The notes beneath the pieces were generated by a model that saw only the letters and a program-made list of their open reading frames with translations, was not told where the DNA came from and searched no databases. From Magnetovibrio sp. (GTDB lineage: Bacteria; Pseudomonadota; Alphaproteobacteria; Rhodospirillales; Magnetovibrionaceae), in contig JANQJR010000063.1 in NCBI GenBank assembly GCA_028281525.1, positions 1 through 64,000 on the forward strand: a stretch of DNA of 64,000 bases. The letters run 5' to 3'. Below are positions 32,480-42,270 of the stretch, piece by piece (within the stretch, counting starts at the first letter, position 1; the number at the start of each line of letters is the position of its first letter). A program made the translations under genes and the position numbers.

Positions 32480-34297
32480 TTACAAAGGCGCCGTTGCAAT
32501 TTTAAGCCAACGCCGCGTCTTTTCGTCCACAAGCGGGCTCAATTCATCCCAAACGTGTGCATGATACGCATCGACCCAGGCGTGTTCCGTTTGCGACAGC
32601 AATGCTGTGTCGATCAGGTTGCGGTCGATGGGGGCGAGGGTCAACGGTTCGAACCCCATCATTTCACGTTCCGCCCCTTTAGGTGCGGGCTGGCCGATGA
32701 CGGTGATCAGGTTTTCGATGCGAATGCCGAACGCGCCTTCCTTATAGTATCCGGGTTCATTCGACAGCACCATACCCGCGGCCAATTCGGGACCCTGGCC
32801 GCGTTTGGAAATGCTTTGCGGGCCTTCATGTACACCTAAGTAGGTGCCGACGCCGTGTCCGGTGCCGTGGTCGTAGTCAAGGCCGGCCTCCCACAAAGCG
32901 CGGCGCGCCAGCACGTCCAACTCCTGACCCCGGGTGCCGCGCGGGAAGCGCTGGGTGGAGATGGCGATATGGCCCTTGAGCACGCGGGTGAAGCGGTCCT
33001 GCATCTCCGCCGTGGGTTTGGCCGAAGCCCCGCCCACCAATACGGTGCGGGTCACGTCAGTGGTCCCGTCCAGGTATTGTGCGCCGGAATCGACCAGATA
33101 AAGCTCCCCGGTCCGAAGCGGGCGGTTCGTCCGCTCGGAAACCCGGTAGTGCACGATCGCGCCGTTCGGTCCAGCTCCGGAAATGGTTGGGAAGCTCAAA
33201 CCCCGGAAATGATCGTTTTGGGCGCGCAGTTCATCCAGTTTGGCGGCGGCGGACAGCTCCGTCACTGCGCCTTTGGGTGCTTCGCGTTCCAGCCATGCAA
33301 GAAACGCCACCAATGCCTTGCCGTCGCGTTTGTGAGCGGCCTTGACCCCTTCGATCTCCGCCGGATTCTTTTTCGCCTTGGGCAGTTGGCAAGGATCTTG
33401 GCCCGCCTGAATGCGCGCGCCCGCTGCGTTCAGACGCTGCACGATCCACGCGGGCGTTGCTTGCCTGGCAACGCGCACGCTGGTTTTGGCCGCACCCAGG
33501 GCCTCCAACTCAGGGCCGAAGCGTTCCGGGGGCAAGACTTCGACGTCTTCTCCCAAATGTGCGCGGGCGGCGGCGTTCAGGCGGTCGGGATCGATAAAAA
33601 GTTTCGCTCGGCTATCCGCGAACAGCAGCGCATAGGCCAGAACCAGCGGTGTGAACGGTACGTCATCGGCGCGGATATTGAAAACCCAAGAAATGGAATC
33701 CCCGGCGCTCAACACCGCTACGTCGGCTTTGGCCTTGGTCAGGTCCGCCGCCACCAGATCGCGTTTGGCCTTGGACGTCAGGGGCGCGAACGGGGCGTCG
33801 AGGATTTCGACCGGGCTGGAAGGCGGCGTGGGACGCTCGGTCCACAATGTGTCGATGGGGTTGTCGTCCACCGCCACCAACTGGGCGTCCACATCGTCGC
33901 AAAGCGTTTGATAAGCCTCGACTTGCGATGACGTGAACAGCCACGGGTCGTAAGCCAGGCGGTCCTGGGCCTTGAGCCGCGGGCGCAGCCAGTCCTGAGG
34001 TGTGGTGGTGGCGATGGGTTGGGGGTCGAAAACCTTGGTATCGACCTCATCCTTCACTTGCAAAGTATAGCGCCCATCGACGAACACGGCGGCTTCGTCG
34101 ACCAGCACCACGGCGGCGCCCGCCGATCCGGTGAAGCCCGTAAGCCGCGCCAAGCGCTCGGCGCTGGGCGGCAGGTATTCGCTCTGGTTCGCATCCGCGT
34201 GCGGCACCAGGAACCCCGCCCAGCCTTCGGCCTGCATGCGGTTACGCAGCTTGGCGATCAGGGTGGGATCATGTGAGGTGCCGGGGGCGGTGTCCAT
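32480..34297 (-). CDS. Aminopeptidase P family (Xaa-Pro aminopeptidase)
   Basis: M24 signatures YLVDSGAQYLDGTTDVTRTV, DYDHGTGHGVGTYLGVHEGPQSI, GMVLSNEPGYYKEGAFGIRIENL. Confidence 0.93.
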   Translation of the reverse strand: MDTAPGTSHDPTLIAKLRNRMQAEGWAGFLVPHADANQSEYLPPSAERLARLTGFTGSAGAAVVLVDEAAVFVDGRYTLQVKDEVDTKVFDPQPIATTTPQDWLRPRLKAQDRLAYDPWLFTSSQVEAYQTLCDDVDAQLVAVDDNPIDTLWTERPTPPSSPVEILDAPFAPLTSKAKRDLVAADLTKAKADVAVLSAGDSISWVFNIRADDVPFTPLVLAYALLFADSRAKLFIDPDRLNAAARAHLGEDVEVLPPERFGPELEALGAAKTSVRVARQATPAWIVQRLNAAGARIQAGQDPCQLPKAKKNPAEIEGVKAAHKRDGKALVAFLAWLEREAPKGAVTELSAAAKLDELRAQNDHFRGLSFPTISGAGPNGAIVHYRVSERTNRPLRTGELYLVDSGAQYLDGTTDVTRTVLVGGASAKPTAEMQDRFTRVLKGHIAISTQRFPRGTRGQELDVLARRALWEAGLDYDHGTGHGVGTYLGVHEGPQSISKRGQGPELAAGMVLSNEPGYYKEGAFGIRIENLITVIGQPAPKGAEREMMGFEPLTLAPIDRNLIDTALLSQTEHAWVDAYHAHVWDELSPLVDEKTRRWLKIATAPL

Positions 34298-34416
34298 GGT
34301 CGGTCTCGAGCGGTTTGAAAGATGGTGCTGCGTGCACGGCGTTGAAAACAAAGCTCTCCTTGAAAGCTAGGGGTCCCCGTGCCGGATGGCAAGGGCGTGG
34401 CCGCGAAACACAAGGT

Positions 34417-34485
34417 ATGCATAAAACGCATATCAATGGCGTGTTTTTGGCAATTTTTTACCCGAATTAAATGCATATAATGCAT
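34417..34485. promoter_or_regulatory. Pair of 15-bp ATGCATAWAAYGCAT motifs, the second overlapping a TATAAT
   Basis: ATGCATAAAACGCAT (34417-34431) and ATGCATATAATGCAT (34471-34485). Confidence 0.5.
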
Positions 34486-34555
34486 GCCTTACCCCGAAAC
34501 CAATGGACCGTCCCCCGAAAATCACAACGGCGGCCAATTCTGAGGAGTGGTGACA

Positions 34556-34765
34556 ATGTATATGACCGGTGATCGCGCTGAACGCGAACAGATCGATGCG
34601 GCCATCCGCAAGGCCCGCCGGATGCGCGCGGAAGCGTTTGCAGCTTTTTTCAAATTCTTGCAGGTTTGGCTGGTGCAACGCGCCAATGCCGCCAAGAACG
34701 CCTCAAGGGTAGGCCTTAAGCTCGGCGGTTTGAGCCACGATTTCAAGACCGAAGTGCTGTCCTGA
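34556..34765 (+). CDS. Small hypothetical protein (69 aa)
   Basis: ATG after AGGAG; followed by a strong terminator hairpin. Confidence 0.55.
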   Translation: MYMTGDRAEREQIDAAIRKARRMRAEAFAAFFKFLQVWLVQRANAAKNASRVGLKLGGLSHDFKTEVLS

Positions 34766-34772
34766 AGCTAAG

Positions 34773-34802
34773 GGCATGGCCCGGATTTATCCGGGCCATG
34801 CC
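34773..34802. terminator. Perfect 14-bp-stem hairpin, probable terminator overlapping the 3' end of the convergent gene
   Basis: GGCATGGCCCGGAT-TT-ATCCGGGCCATGCC. Confidence 0.65.
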
Positions 34803-35785
34803 AATTCCACCACCACCGGGGCGTGGTAGGATTCCGGCGCGCCGGTCACGGCGGCAGGGCTGCCCACCTCGTCATGCAGCGCTTCGTTGTGGCATTCCAC
34901 GTGCCCCAGCCACCCCATCAATTGACCCGACAGCAAGATGTGATCGGCCATATGCGGCCGGCCCCGGTGAATCACCGAGAAGCGCTGGCTTTCCGGGAGG
35001 CCCCGCTCCGCCGCCACCAGCATGCGCGGGGCGAATTCACCGCTGCCGGTGTCTTCCTCATCGCCCTTGATGATGCGCACCGGCGCTTGGGTGTCGTCGG
35101 AGTTGAAATCCCCCACTACCGCGACCAAGGCATCGCCATCCAGATCGAACAGGCGGTCGAGGAAGGTGCGGACCTCCAGCGCCTGCCCCGCCGCCTTGAC
35201 GGTGGCGAGGAAATAGCCTTCCGCCCACCCCGGCATGCTTTTCCAACTGTGCCGGTCATGCTTTTGGCCGGGCACGTAGGCGGCCCTGGGCGCGCGCAAA
35301 TGGACGTTGATCACCACCAGTTTCCGTTCATCGCCCAATTCGATATCGGTGTAAAGGAACGGGCGATCCCATTCGACCGGTTGCGGTCCGTCCTGGGGCG
35401 GATCGGAGGTGGCGCATTGGAACAGGGGCGGGTCGACCAGATGGTTCCACACTTCGTCCGCGCCCAAAATGGGAAAGCGCGTCAGGGTCACCAGGTTGTG
35501 GCGGTCGCGCACGCCGCGCCTGGACGGGCTTTTCGTTACCGCGCGGTGGTAATGTTCGTATGGCGTGCCGGCCAGCAATTTGTCCAGGGCGCGCAGCGTG
35601 CGTTCGGTGCCATCCGCGTTCAATTGGCCGTTCACTTCCTGTAGGCATAAAATGTCCGCGCGCAGCCGTTTGATTTGAGGGCGCAATGCGGCGATGCGGC
35701 TTTCCAGAGAGGTGCGTGCGCGTGGCGGCTCGTCCAGGCTTTCCATGTTGAACGTGGCGATACGGATCGGGTTGCGAGAGTTCAT
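34787..35785 (-). CDS. Endonuclease/exonuclease/phosphatase family protein
   Basis: RIATFNMESLDE; ADILCLQEVNGQ; VAVVGDFNSDD; MADHILLSGQ. Confidence 0.88.
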   Translation of the reverse strand: MNSRNPIRIATFNMESLDEPPRARTSLESRIAALRPQIKRLRADILCLQEVNGQLNADGTERTLRALDKLLAGTPYEHYHRAVTKSPSRRGVRDRHNLVTLTRFPILGADEVWNHLVDPPLFQCATSDPPQDGPQPVEWDRPFLYTDIELGDERKLVVINVHLRAPRAAYVPGQKHDRHSWKSMPGWAEGYFLATVKAAGQALEVRTFLDRLFDLDGDALVAVVGDFNSDDTQAPVRIIKGDEEDTGSGEFAPRMLVAAERGLPESQRFSVIHRGRPHMADHILLSGQLMGWLGHVECHNEALHDEVGSPAAVTGAPESYHAPVVVELAWPG

Positions 35786-35818
35786 CTGACGAGTGTAGCA
35801 GATCGATTGATCAATGGA

Positions 35819-38587
35819 TTAGCCGATCAAGCGGTCCTGAGGAATGAGCACCGAAACCGTGGTGCCTTCATTGGGTGCGGATTGAATGCGCAGTTTGCCG
35901 CCATGGAGTTCGACGAAGCTTTTGGTGAGCGGCAGCCCCAGACCCGTGCCTTCGAATTTGCGCGCCAGTTTGCTGTCAACCTGGCCGAAGGGCGTTAACG
36001 CGGTTTCGATGTCTTCCTCGGCTATGCCGATGCCGCTGTCCTTGATGGCGATCACCAGCTCCCCGGATTTGTTGAGGGAAGCGCGAACCGTCACCTTGCC
36101 GCCGCTGGGCGTGAACTTAACGGCGTTGGACAGAATGTTCAGCAGGACCTGTTTGATGCGTTGAGGATCGACCATCAGGTCCGGTAGACCTTTGTCGATG
36201 CGCCGGGTCAAGGACAGACCGGCTTCATGGGCGCGGTCGCGAATCAAGCGTATGCTGGTATCGAGCAAATCGTCGATATCAATACGTTCGGGATGCAGGT
36301 CCATGCGGCCCGCCTCAATGCGCGAAACGTCAAGAATGTCGTTGATCACGGCCAACAGGTGCGAACCGGAATCGCGGATGTTTTCGATGTACTCCTGGTA
36401 ACGCGTTTCGACTGCTCCGAACAGTCCTGAGAGCATCACATCGGAAAAGCCGATGATGGCATTGAGTGGCGTGCGCAGTTCATGGGAGATGTTGGCGAGA
36501 AACTCGGTCTTGACCCGGTTGGCGATTTCGGCGCGTTCCTTGGCTTCGATAAGCTGATGTTGAAATTCGATGCGATCCGTGATGTCGCCCACAGAGCCGG
36601 CCATACGGAAAACCCAACCGGCTTTGTCGCGCAACGCCATGCCGGAAATGCGAATCCAGCGCGCCCCGCCGTCTTTGTGGCGCAACCGGCATTCGGTGAA
36701 GAAAAACGGCGTTTCCCCTTTCAAGTGGCGGATCAGGCGTTGTTGATACTCGACCCGGTCATCGGGGTGGATCAGGCGCAGCCACGATGTGGCTTTGATA
36801 TGGCTGGTTTTATAGCCGGTCAAATCTTGTAACTTGGCAGAGATGTAGAGCTGGTCCGAATGCATGTCCCAGTCCCAAATGCCTTCGCCCGCGCCGCTGA
36901 TGGCGAGTTCGAAGCGTTCGCGGCTTTCGCGCAGTTTAGCCTCGGCCGCCTTGCGTTCGGTGATGTCGCGCACCACGCCAATGAACAGGGAGCGTCCATC
37001 GCGCTTCAATTCACTGACCGATAGGTCCAAGGGAAAGACCGAGCCGTCCTTGCGTTTACCCTCGACCTCTCGCCCGATACCGATGATGTGCGGCTTACCT
37101 TCCGCGAGATAACGCTTCATGTGTGCGTCATGTTCCGACATGTAAGGGTCCGGCATCAACATATTGACGTTGCGGCCCAGAACTTCATGGGCTTGGTAAC
37201 CGAATATCCTTTCCGCCGCCGGATTGAAGGATTGCACCAGGCCGCGTTCGTCGATGGTGACGATACCGTCGAGGACGGTTTCCATGATGCCTTGCAGTTG
37301 GACGTCCCGGTTGATCAAGGCCTCGGCGGCGCGTTTACGCTCCGATGTGTCGCGCGCCACCAGCATCACCGTTTTCAAGCCGCGTTCCGAAAATGGCAGG
37401 GCGGACAGCTCCGCGTCGATGGTGACGCCGTCGCAACGCGTCATGCGCAACGGCATCCATTCTTCGTTGAAGAGGTGCTCCACGCCTTCCTGTAGAACCG
37501 CGTGAAAATCCGGATGGATATAGTTTTCGAATGATTTGCCGATGAACTCTGCGGGATCGTCGGCCTTGAGCATTTTGGCGCCTGCGGAATTCATCAAGGT
37601 GATCATGCCGTCGGTCACCACGCACGTCAGGTCGGGGGCCATTTCCACCAGCCGGCGGTAACGCGTTTCGGCGTCCAGCAGCGAAGCTTCCATATCCTTG
37701 ATGTGGGTGATGTCGGTGTGCAGGCTGAGCACTTGACCCTCGCGGGTGCGCTGTTCGTGAATGCGCCACCACCGTCCGCCGCGGAAGATTTCGTGATGCG
37801 TGGGTTGTGGATTGAGGCGTTCTTCCAGCTTGTCATCGACCCAATCATCCAAGCGGCCTTGGGCCTCCTTGATGTCGAGACGCTGAGCCGCTTCGGTGAG
37901 GATCTCACGCAAGGTGGTGCCGGGCAGGATCATGTCGCCCAGGGCCGGGTAAAGCGCCGCGTAGCCCTCGCTTGCGGCCATCAGGTTGCCGTCATGGTCG
38001 TATATGACGAAGGCTTCGCTGAGACCGCCGGGGCTGGCGGCTGCGTTGGCGGCATGTTTGAGCGCGTCGGTGCGGCTCACTTCGGCGATGCCGCCGGGGC
38101 TGGCGGTGCCGTGCTTGACCTTGTGGTAGCGCCGTTGGCTTTCCAATTGTGGGGTGATGTTGTGGGCCGCGCCGCGATAGCCGCGGAACATGTGATTGTC
38201 GCTGTAAAACGGGATTCCGGACAAGGTGAAATGCAGCACTTCTCCATCCGCGGACAGTAGGGAACAGGCGATATCAGAAAATGGTTCGCGGTGCTCCAGG
38301 GTGAACACCACCGGGTTGTCCTGCCCGCCGGCACTGTCGTCGGCCAGCACGACTTGTTGGAGGGTTTTGCCTTTGAGCACTTCCGGCGCGAGACCGGTGG
38401 TCTCCATGAAGCGGTCGGAAACAAAGGTCAATTCCAGGATTTCATTGGTTTCCCAGATCCAGTCGCCAACGGTGGAGACGATGTCATGCAGGCGCTGTTC
38501 GGGGCTGTCCGGGCGCGGCGGCATCTTGATGCGCCGTGGGGCGGCATCGCCGCTGGAGGCGATCAAGGGCTTTGGTTTACGTGTCAT
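35819..38587 (-). CDS. Multi-PAS sensor histidine kinase
   Basis: Repeated PAS/PAC blocks (YQAHEVLGRNVNMLMPDPYMSEHD, VVRDITERKAAE), HisKA ISHELRTPLNAIIGFSDVM, HATPase GTGLGLPLTKSFVELHGG. Confidence 0.93.
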   Translation of the reverse strand: MTRKPKPLIASSGDAAPRRIKMPPRPDSPEQRLHDIVSTVGDWIWETNEILELTFVSDRFMETTGLAPEVLKGKTLQQVVLADDSAGGQDNPVVFTLEHREPFSDIACSLLSADGEVLHFTLSGIPFYSDNHMFRGYRGAAHNITPQLESQRRYHKVKHGTASPGGIAEVSRTDALKHAANAAASPGGLSEAFVIYDHDGNLMAASEGYAALYPALGDMILPGTTLREILTEAAQRLDIKEAQGRLDDWVDDKLEERLNPQPTHHEIFRGGRWWRIHEQRTREGQVLSLHTDITHIKDMEASLLDAETRYRRLVEMAPDLTCVVTDGMITLMNSAGAKMLKADDPAEFIGKSFENYIHPDFHAVLQEGVEHLFNEEWMPLRMTRCDGVTIDAELSALPFSERGLKTVMLVARDTSERKRAAEALINRDVQLQGIMETVLDGIVTIDERGLVQSFNPAAERIFGYQAHEVLGRNVNMLMPDPYMSEHDAHMKRYLAEGKPHIIGIGREVEGKRKDGSVFPLDLSVSELKRDGRSLFIGVVRDITERKAAEAKLRESRERFELAISGAGEGIWDWDMHSDQLYISAKLQDLTGYKTSHIKATSWLRLIHPDDRVEYQQRLIRHLKGETPFFFTECRLRHKDGGARWIRISGMALRDKAGWVFRMAGSVGDITDRIEFQHQLIEAKERAEIANRVKTEFLANISHELRTPLNAIIGFSDVMLSGLFGAVETRYQEYIENIRDSGSHLLAVINDILDVSRIEAGRMDLHPERIDIDDLLDTSIRLIRDRAHEAGLSLTRRIDKGLPDLMVDPQRIKQVLLNILSNAVKFTPSGGKVTVRASLNKSGELVIAIKDSGIGIAEEDIETALTPFGQVDSKLARKFEGTGLGLPLTKSFVELHGGKLRIQSAPNEGTTVSVLIPQDRLIG

Positions 38588-38768
38588 GCAGCGTTCGCGC
38601 TATGCCATTTATTTTAAGTGTTGGGGGAATCGAACAGGCGCCCGCGATCCGGTGGAATGCGGATCGATATATCCCGTGCACTATCCTCTTCGTCCCCGAG
38701 TGTTTCGTTTTATCAGGGAAAGTTGTCCGTGATCAATAAACTCTGGACATTGTGGCCCGCGCCCGTGT

Positions 38769-39368
38769 TCAGCGCGGGGACAGGGTCTTGACCAAATAGT
38801 CCACGGTTTCCGGTTCATCCCATTCCAAAATGCCCAGCACGCGGCCCGCGATCTGACCGCTGGCGTCGATCAAGATCGTGGTCGGCAGGCCCTCGACGCC
38901 GACTTTACGGCCCAATTGGCTCTTTTTGTCGAAATAGAGCTCAAGGTTTTTCAGATCATTGGCAGCGAAGAATGGAGGGACCTTTTTGAGCGCCTTGCGG
39001 TCCTGAGAAACCGCAATGACCGCCACGCCGGTGCCTTCCAGTTTTTCGCTGAGACGGTCAAGCGCCGGCATCTCGCGCACGCAGGGCGCGCACCAGGTCG
39101 CCCAGAAGTTCATCACCACACCCCGGCCTTTCAGGGACTTAATCGTGATTTCCTCTTCCAAGGCATTGTAAAAAGGCGTATCTAACGCCCCTTCGCCGGT
39201 TACGGCGGGTCTGAGCTTGTTGGCCAGTTCGAGCGGCATCGCCACCTCTTCGGCCTGGGCACTTGCAACCGGCCCGGATATCACGACAATGGCGCAAACG
39301 CCCAGGCAAACGGCGCGAAACGACGCAAACAGCCGGGTCATCAAGGGTTTGTTATTTTTACGGTCCAT
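38769..39368 (-). CDS. TlpA-like thiol:disulfide interchange protein
   Basis: [23 protein letters not shown]; signal peptide; [20 protein letters not shown]. Confidence 0.9.
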   Translation of the reverse strand: MDRKNNKPLMTRLFASFRAVCLGVCAIVVISGPVASAQAEEVAMPLELANKLRPAVTGEGALDTPFYNALEEEITIKSLKGRGVVMNFWATWCAPCVREMPALDRLSEKLEGTGVAVIAVSQDRKALKKVPPFFAANDLKNLELYFDKKSQLGRKVGVEGLPTTILIDASGQIAGRVLGILEWDEPETVDYLVKTLSPR

Positions 39369-39392
39369 TTTGGGCCTTTGAGTTCAGTTATC

Positions 39393-40802
39393 ATGAGCAA
39401 CGACGACAACACTTCCAACACCACCAGCACCATTTGGGGCGGGCGCTTCAAGGCGGGCCCGTCCGCGGTGATGGAGGAAATCAACGCCTCCATCGGCTTT
39501 GATAAGCGCTTGTATGCCCAGGATATCCGGGGCTCGCGCGCACATGCCAAAATGCTGGCGGCTCAGGGTATTTTAACCGAAGCGGACGTGGATGCCATCC
39601 TTCAAGGATTAAGCGAAATCGAGGGCGAAATTGAGGCGGGCTCGTTTGAATTCTCCCGCGCCCTGGAAGATATCCACATGAACGTGGAAAACCGGCTGCG
39701 TGAAAAGATCGGCGACGCGGCCGGACGGCTGCACACCGCCCGGTCGCGCAACGACCAGGTCGCCACGGATTTGCGCCTGTGGGTGCGCGACGCTCTGGAT
39801 GGGCTCGACGGCGCGCTCAAAGACTTGCAAGCCGCCCTTATCGAGCGCGCGCAAGAGCACGCAGGTTCCGTGATGCCGGGGTTCACCCATTTGCAGGCCG
39901 CCCAGCCGGTGACGCTGGGCCACCATTTGCTGGCGTATACGGAAATGCTGGGCCGGGATCGTTCCAGGGTCCGGGACTGCCGGGCGCGGCTCAACGAATG
40001 TCCGTTGGGCGCGGCGGCGCTGGCGGGCACGTCCTTTCCCATTGACCGGGACATGACGGCGCATGCGCTCGATTTCCACGGTCCCACGCAAAATTCCCTG
40101 GATTCCGTTTCCGATCGGGATTTTGCGCTGGAATATCTGAGCGTGCTGTCCATCTTGGCGGTGCATCTGTCGCGCATGGCCGAGGAAATGGTCATTTGGG
40201 CCTCCCAGCAATTCGCCTTTGTGCGGGTGGCGGACGATTTCTCCACCGGCAGCTCGATCATGCCGCAGAAGCGCAACCCCGATGCGGCGGAACTGGTGCG
40301 CGGCAAGGCCGGCCGGGTGTTCGGCGCGTTGATGGGGCTGCTCGCGGTGATGAAAGGCCTGCCGTTGACCTACGGCAAGGACATGCAGGAAGACAAGGAG
40401 CCGGTGTTCGATGCTCACGACACCATGGAATTGTGCGTCACCGCCATGACCGGAATGTTTCGGGGCGCGATTTTCGATGTGGAGCGCATGAAGGCCGATG
40501 CGGGCAAAGGCTTCACCACCGCGACCGATCTGGCCGACTGGCTGGTGCGGGTGGCGGGATTGCCGTTCCGCGATGCCCACCACGTCACCGGCGCTTTGGT
40601 GGCGGTGGCCGAAGACAAGGGTTGCGGCCTGGAAGATTTGTCGCTGCAAGAGATGCAAAACGTCAACGCCGACATCACCGAGGATATCTTCGACGTTCTG
40701 GGCGTGGAAAATTCCGTCGCCAGCCGCACCTCGTTGGGCGGCACCGCGCCGGACAACGTTAAGGCCCAGGCGGCCCAAGCGCGTGAAAGGTTTTTGAAAT
40801 GA
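39393..40802 (+). CDS. argH: Argininosuccinate lyase
   Basis: [42 protein letters not shown] signature. Confidence 0.96.
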   Translation: MSNDDNTSNTTSTIWGGRFKAGPSAVMEEINASIGFDKRLYAQDIRGSRAHAKMLAAQGILTEADVDAILQGLSEIEGEIEAGSFEFSRALEDIHMNVENRLREKIGDAAGRLHTARSRNDQVATDLRLWVRDALDGLDGALKDLQAALIERAQEHAGSVMPGFTHLQAAQPVTLGHHLLAYTEMLGRDRSRVRDCRARLNECPLGAAALAGTSFPIDRDMTAHALDFHGPTQNSLDSVSDRDFALEYLSVLSILAVHLSRMAEEMVIWASQQFAFVRVADDFSTGSSIMPQKRNPDAAELVRGKAGRVFGALMGLLAVMKGLPLTYGKDMQEDKEPVFDAHDTMELCVTAMTGMFRGAIFDVERMKADAGKGFTTATDLADWLVRVAGLPFRDAHHVTGALVAVAEDKGCGLEDLSLQEMQNVNADITEDIFDVLGVENSVASRTSLGGTAPDNVKAQAAQARERFLK

Positions 40803-40939
40803 CCCGTTCCGCTTTGATTCGGTTCTGTACGATTGCCGTGACCCTGGTGATGATTGCGGGCACGTTGACGGCGTGCGGGCGCAAGGGCGATCCCGAAGCC
40901 CCACCGGGTTCGACCTATCCACGCGAATACCCTGGTTAG
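40799..40939 (+). CDS. lptM: LptM/YifL-like small lipoprotein (46 aa)
   Basis: [46 protein letters not shown]; lipobox LTAC followed by [11 protein letters not shown] overlap with argH; between argH and lysA. Confidence 0.85.
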   Translation: MTRSALIRFCTIAVTLVMIAGTLTACGRKGDPEAPPGSTYPREYPG

Positions 40940-40963
40940 AAGCCTGATTTTAAAGGTAAACCC

Positions 40964-42238
40964 ATGGACCATTTCACTTACCGGAACGGTCGGCTTCATG
41001 CCGAAGACGTGGCGATTGCCGATATGGCGCAGCAGATCGGCACGCCGTTCTACGCGTATTCCACGGCCACTTTGGAGCGCCATTTCAACGTTTTCGCGGG
41101 CGCGCTAGACGGCCTGGATGCGTTGGTGTGCTTTGCCGTCAAGGCCAATTCCAACCAGGCCGTGATCAAAACCCTGGCGAACCTGGGCGCGGGTGCGGAC
41201 GTGGTGTCGGGCGGCGAATTGGCCCGTGCGCTGCAAGCCGGTGTTGCGGCGGACAAAATCGTCTTTTCCGGGGTCGGCAAGACGGATGAGGAAATCCGTC
41301 TGGCCCTGGAAACGGGCATCAGACAGCTCAACGTGGAATCGGAACCGGAGCTTGAACGCATCAGCGCCATCGCGTGCGAAATGGGGGTAAACGCGCCGGT
41401 GACGCTGCGCGTCAATCCCGACGTGGACGCGCAGACGCATGAAAAAATTTCCACCGGCAAGCTGGAAAACAAATTCGGCATCGAATGGACCCGCGTGCAC
41501 GACGTGTACGGCAAAGGGGCGAATCTGCCGGGTATTCAGATGCGCGGCCTGTCGATGCACATCGGCTCGCAGTTGATGGACCTGCAGCCCTTCCGCGACG
41601 CCTATACCCGTGCGGGCGATTTGGTCGCCATGTTGCGCGCCGACGGGCACACGATCGAGGTCTTGGACATCGGTGGAGGTCTGGGCATTCCCTATTTCGA
41701 AGATGAGGAAGCCCTGGCCCCCAGCCCGGCGGATTACGCCCAAGTGGTGCGCGAAACCCTGGGTGGGCTGGATGTGGAACTGGTGCTGGAACCCGGACGC
41801 ATGATCGCGGGCAATTCCGGCATCCTGGTCACCCGCGTGATCTATGTGAAGGAGGGGGCGACGCGCACCTTCCTGATCGTGGACGCGGGTATGAACGATT
41901 TGGCCCGCCCGACGCTTTACAGCGCGTTTCACAAAATCGAACCGGAAGCCGAACCCGCCCCGGGGACGGATCTGATCGACGCCGACATCGTCGGCCCCAT
42001 TTGCGAAACCGGCGACACCTTCGCCAAGGACCGCCGTTTACCCCCGGTCAAGGCGGGGGATTTGCTGGTGATGCGCACGGCGGGGGCTTACGGCGCGGTG
42101 CAGGCGGGCACGTACAACACCCGCCCGCTGATTGCCGAAGTGATGGTCAACGGCGCCGCGTTCGCGGTGGTGCGCGAGCGTATGGATGTGGAAGACATCA
42201 TCGCACTGGACCGCCTGCCGGACTGGCTGGAAGATTAA
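40964..42238 (+). CDS. lysA: Diaminopimelate decarboxylase
   Basis: CFAVKANSNQAVIKTLANLGAGADVVSGGEL; HIGSQLMDLQPFRDAY; GPICETGDTFAKDR. Confidence 0.96.
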   Translation: MDHFTYRNGRLHAEDVAIADMAQQIGTPFYAYSTATLERHFNVFAGALDGLDALVCFAVKANSNQAVIKTLANLGAGADVVSGGELARALQAGVAADKIVFSGVGKTDEEIRLALETGIRQLNVESEPELERISAIACEMGVNAPVTLRVNPDVDAQTHEKISTGKLENKFGIEWTRVHDVYGKGANLPGIQMRGLSMHIGSQLMDLQPFRDAYTRAGDLVAMLRADGHTIEVLDIGGGLGIPYFEDEEALAPSPADYAQVVRETLGGLDVELVLEPGRMIAGNSGILVTRVIYVKEGATRTFLIVDAGMNDLARPTLYSAFHKIEPEAEPAPGTDLIDADIVGPICETGDTFAKDRRLPPVKAGDLLVMRTAGAYGAVQAGTYNTRPLIAEVMVNGAAFAVVRERMDVEDIIALDRLPDWLED

Positions 42239-42270
42239 TCGACTGAATTTAAAAGAAAATATATCTAGGC

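Noticed and set aside
39609-40922. 437-aa minus-strand ORF opposite argH
   Set aside because: Antisense shadow ORF; argH signature is unambiguous.
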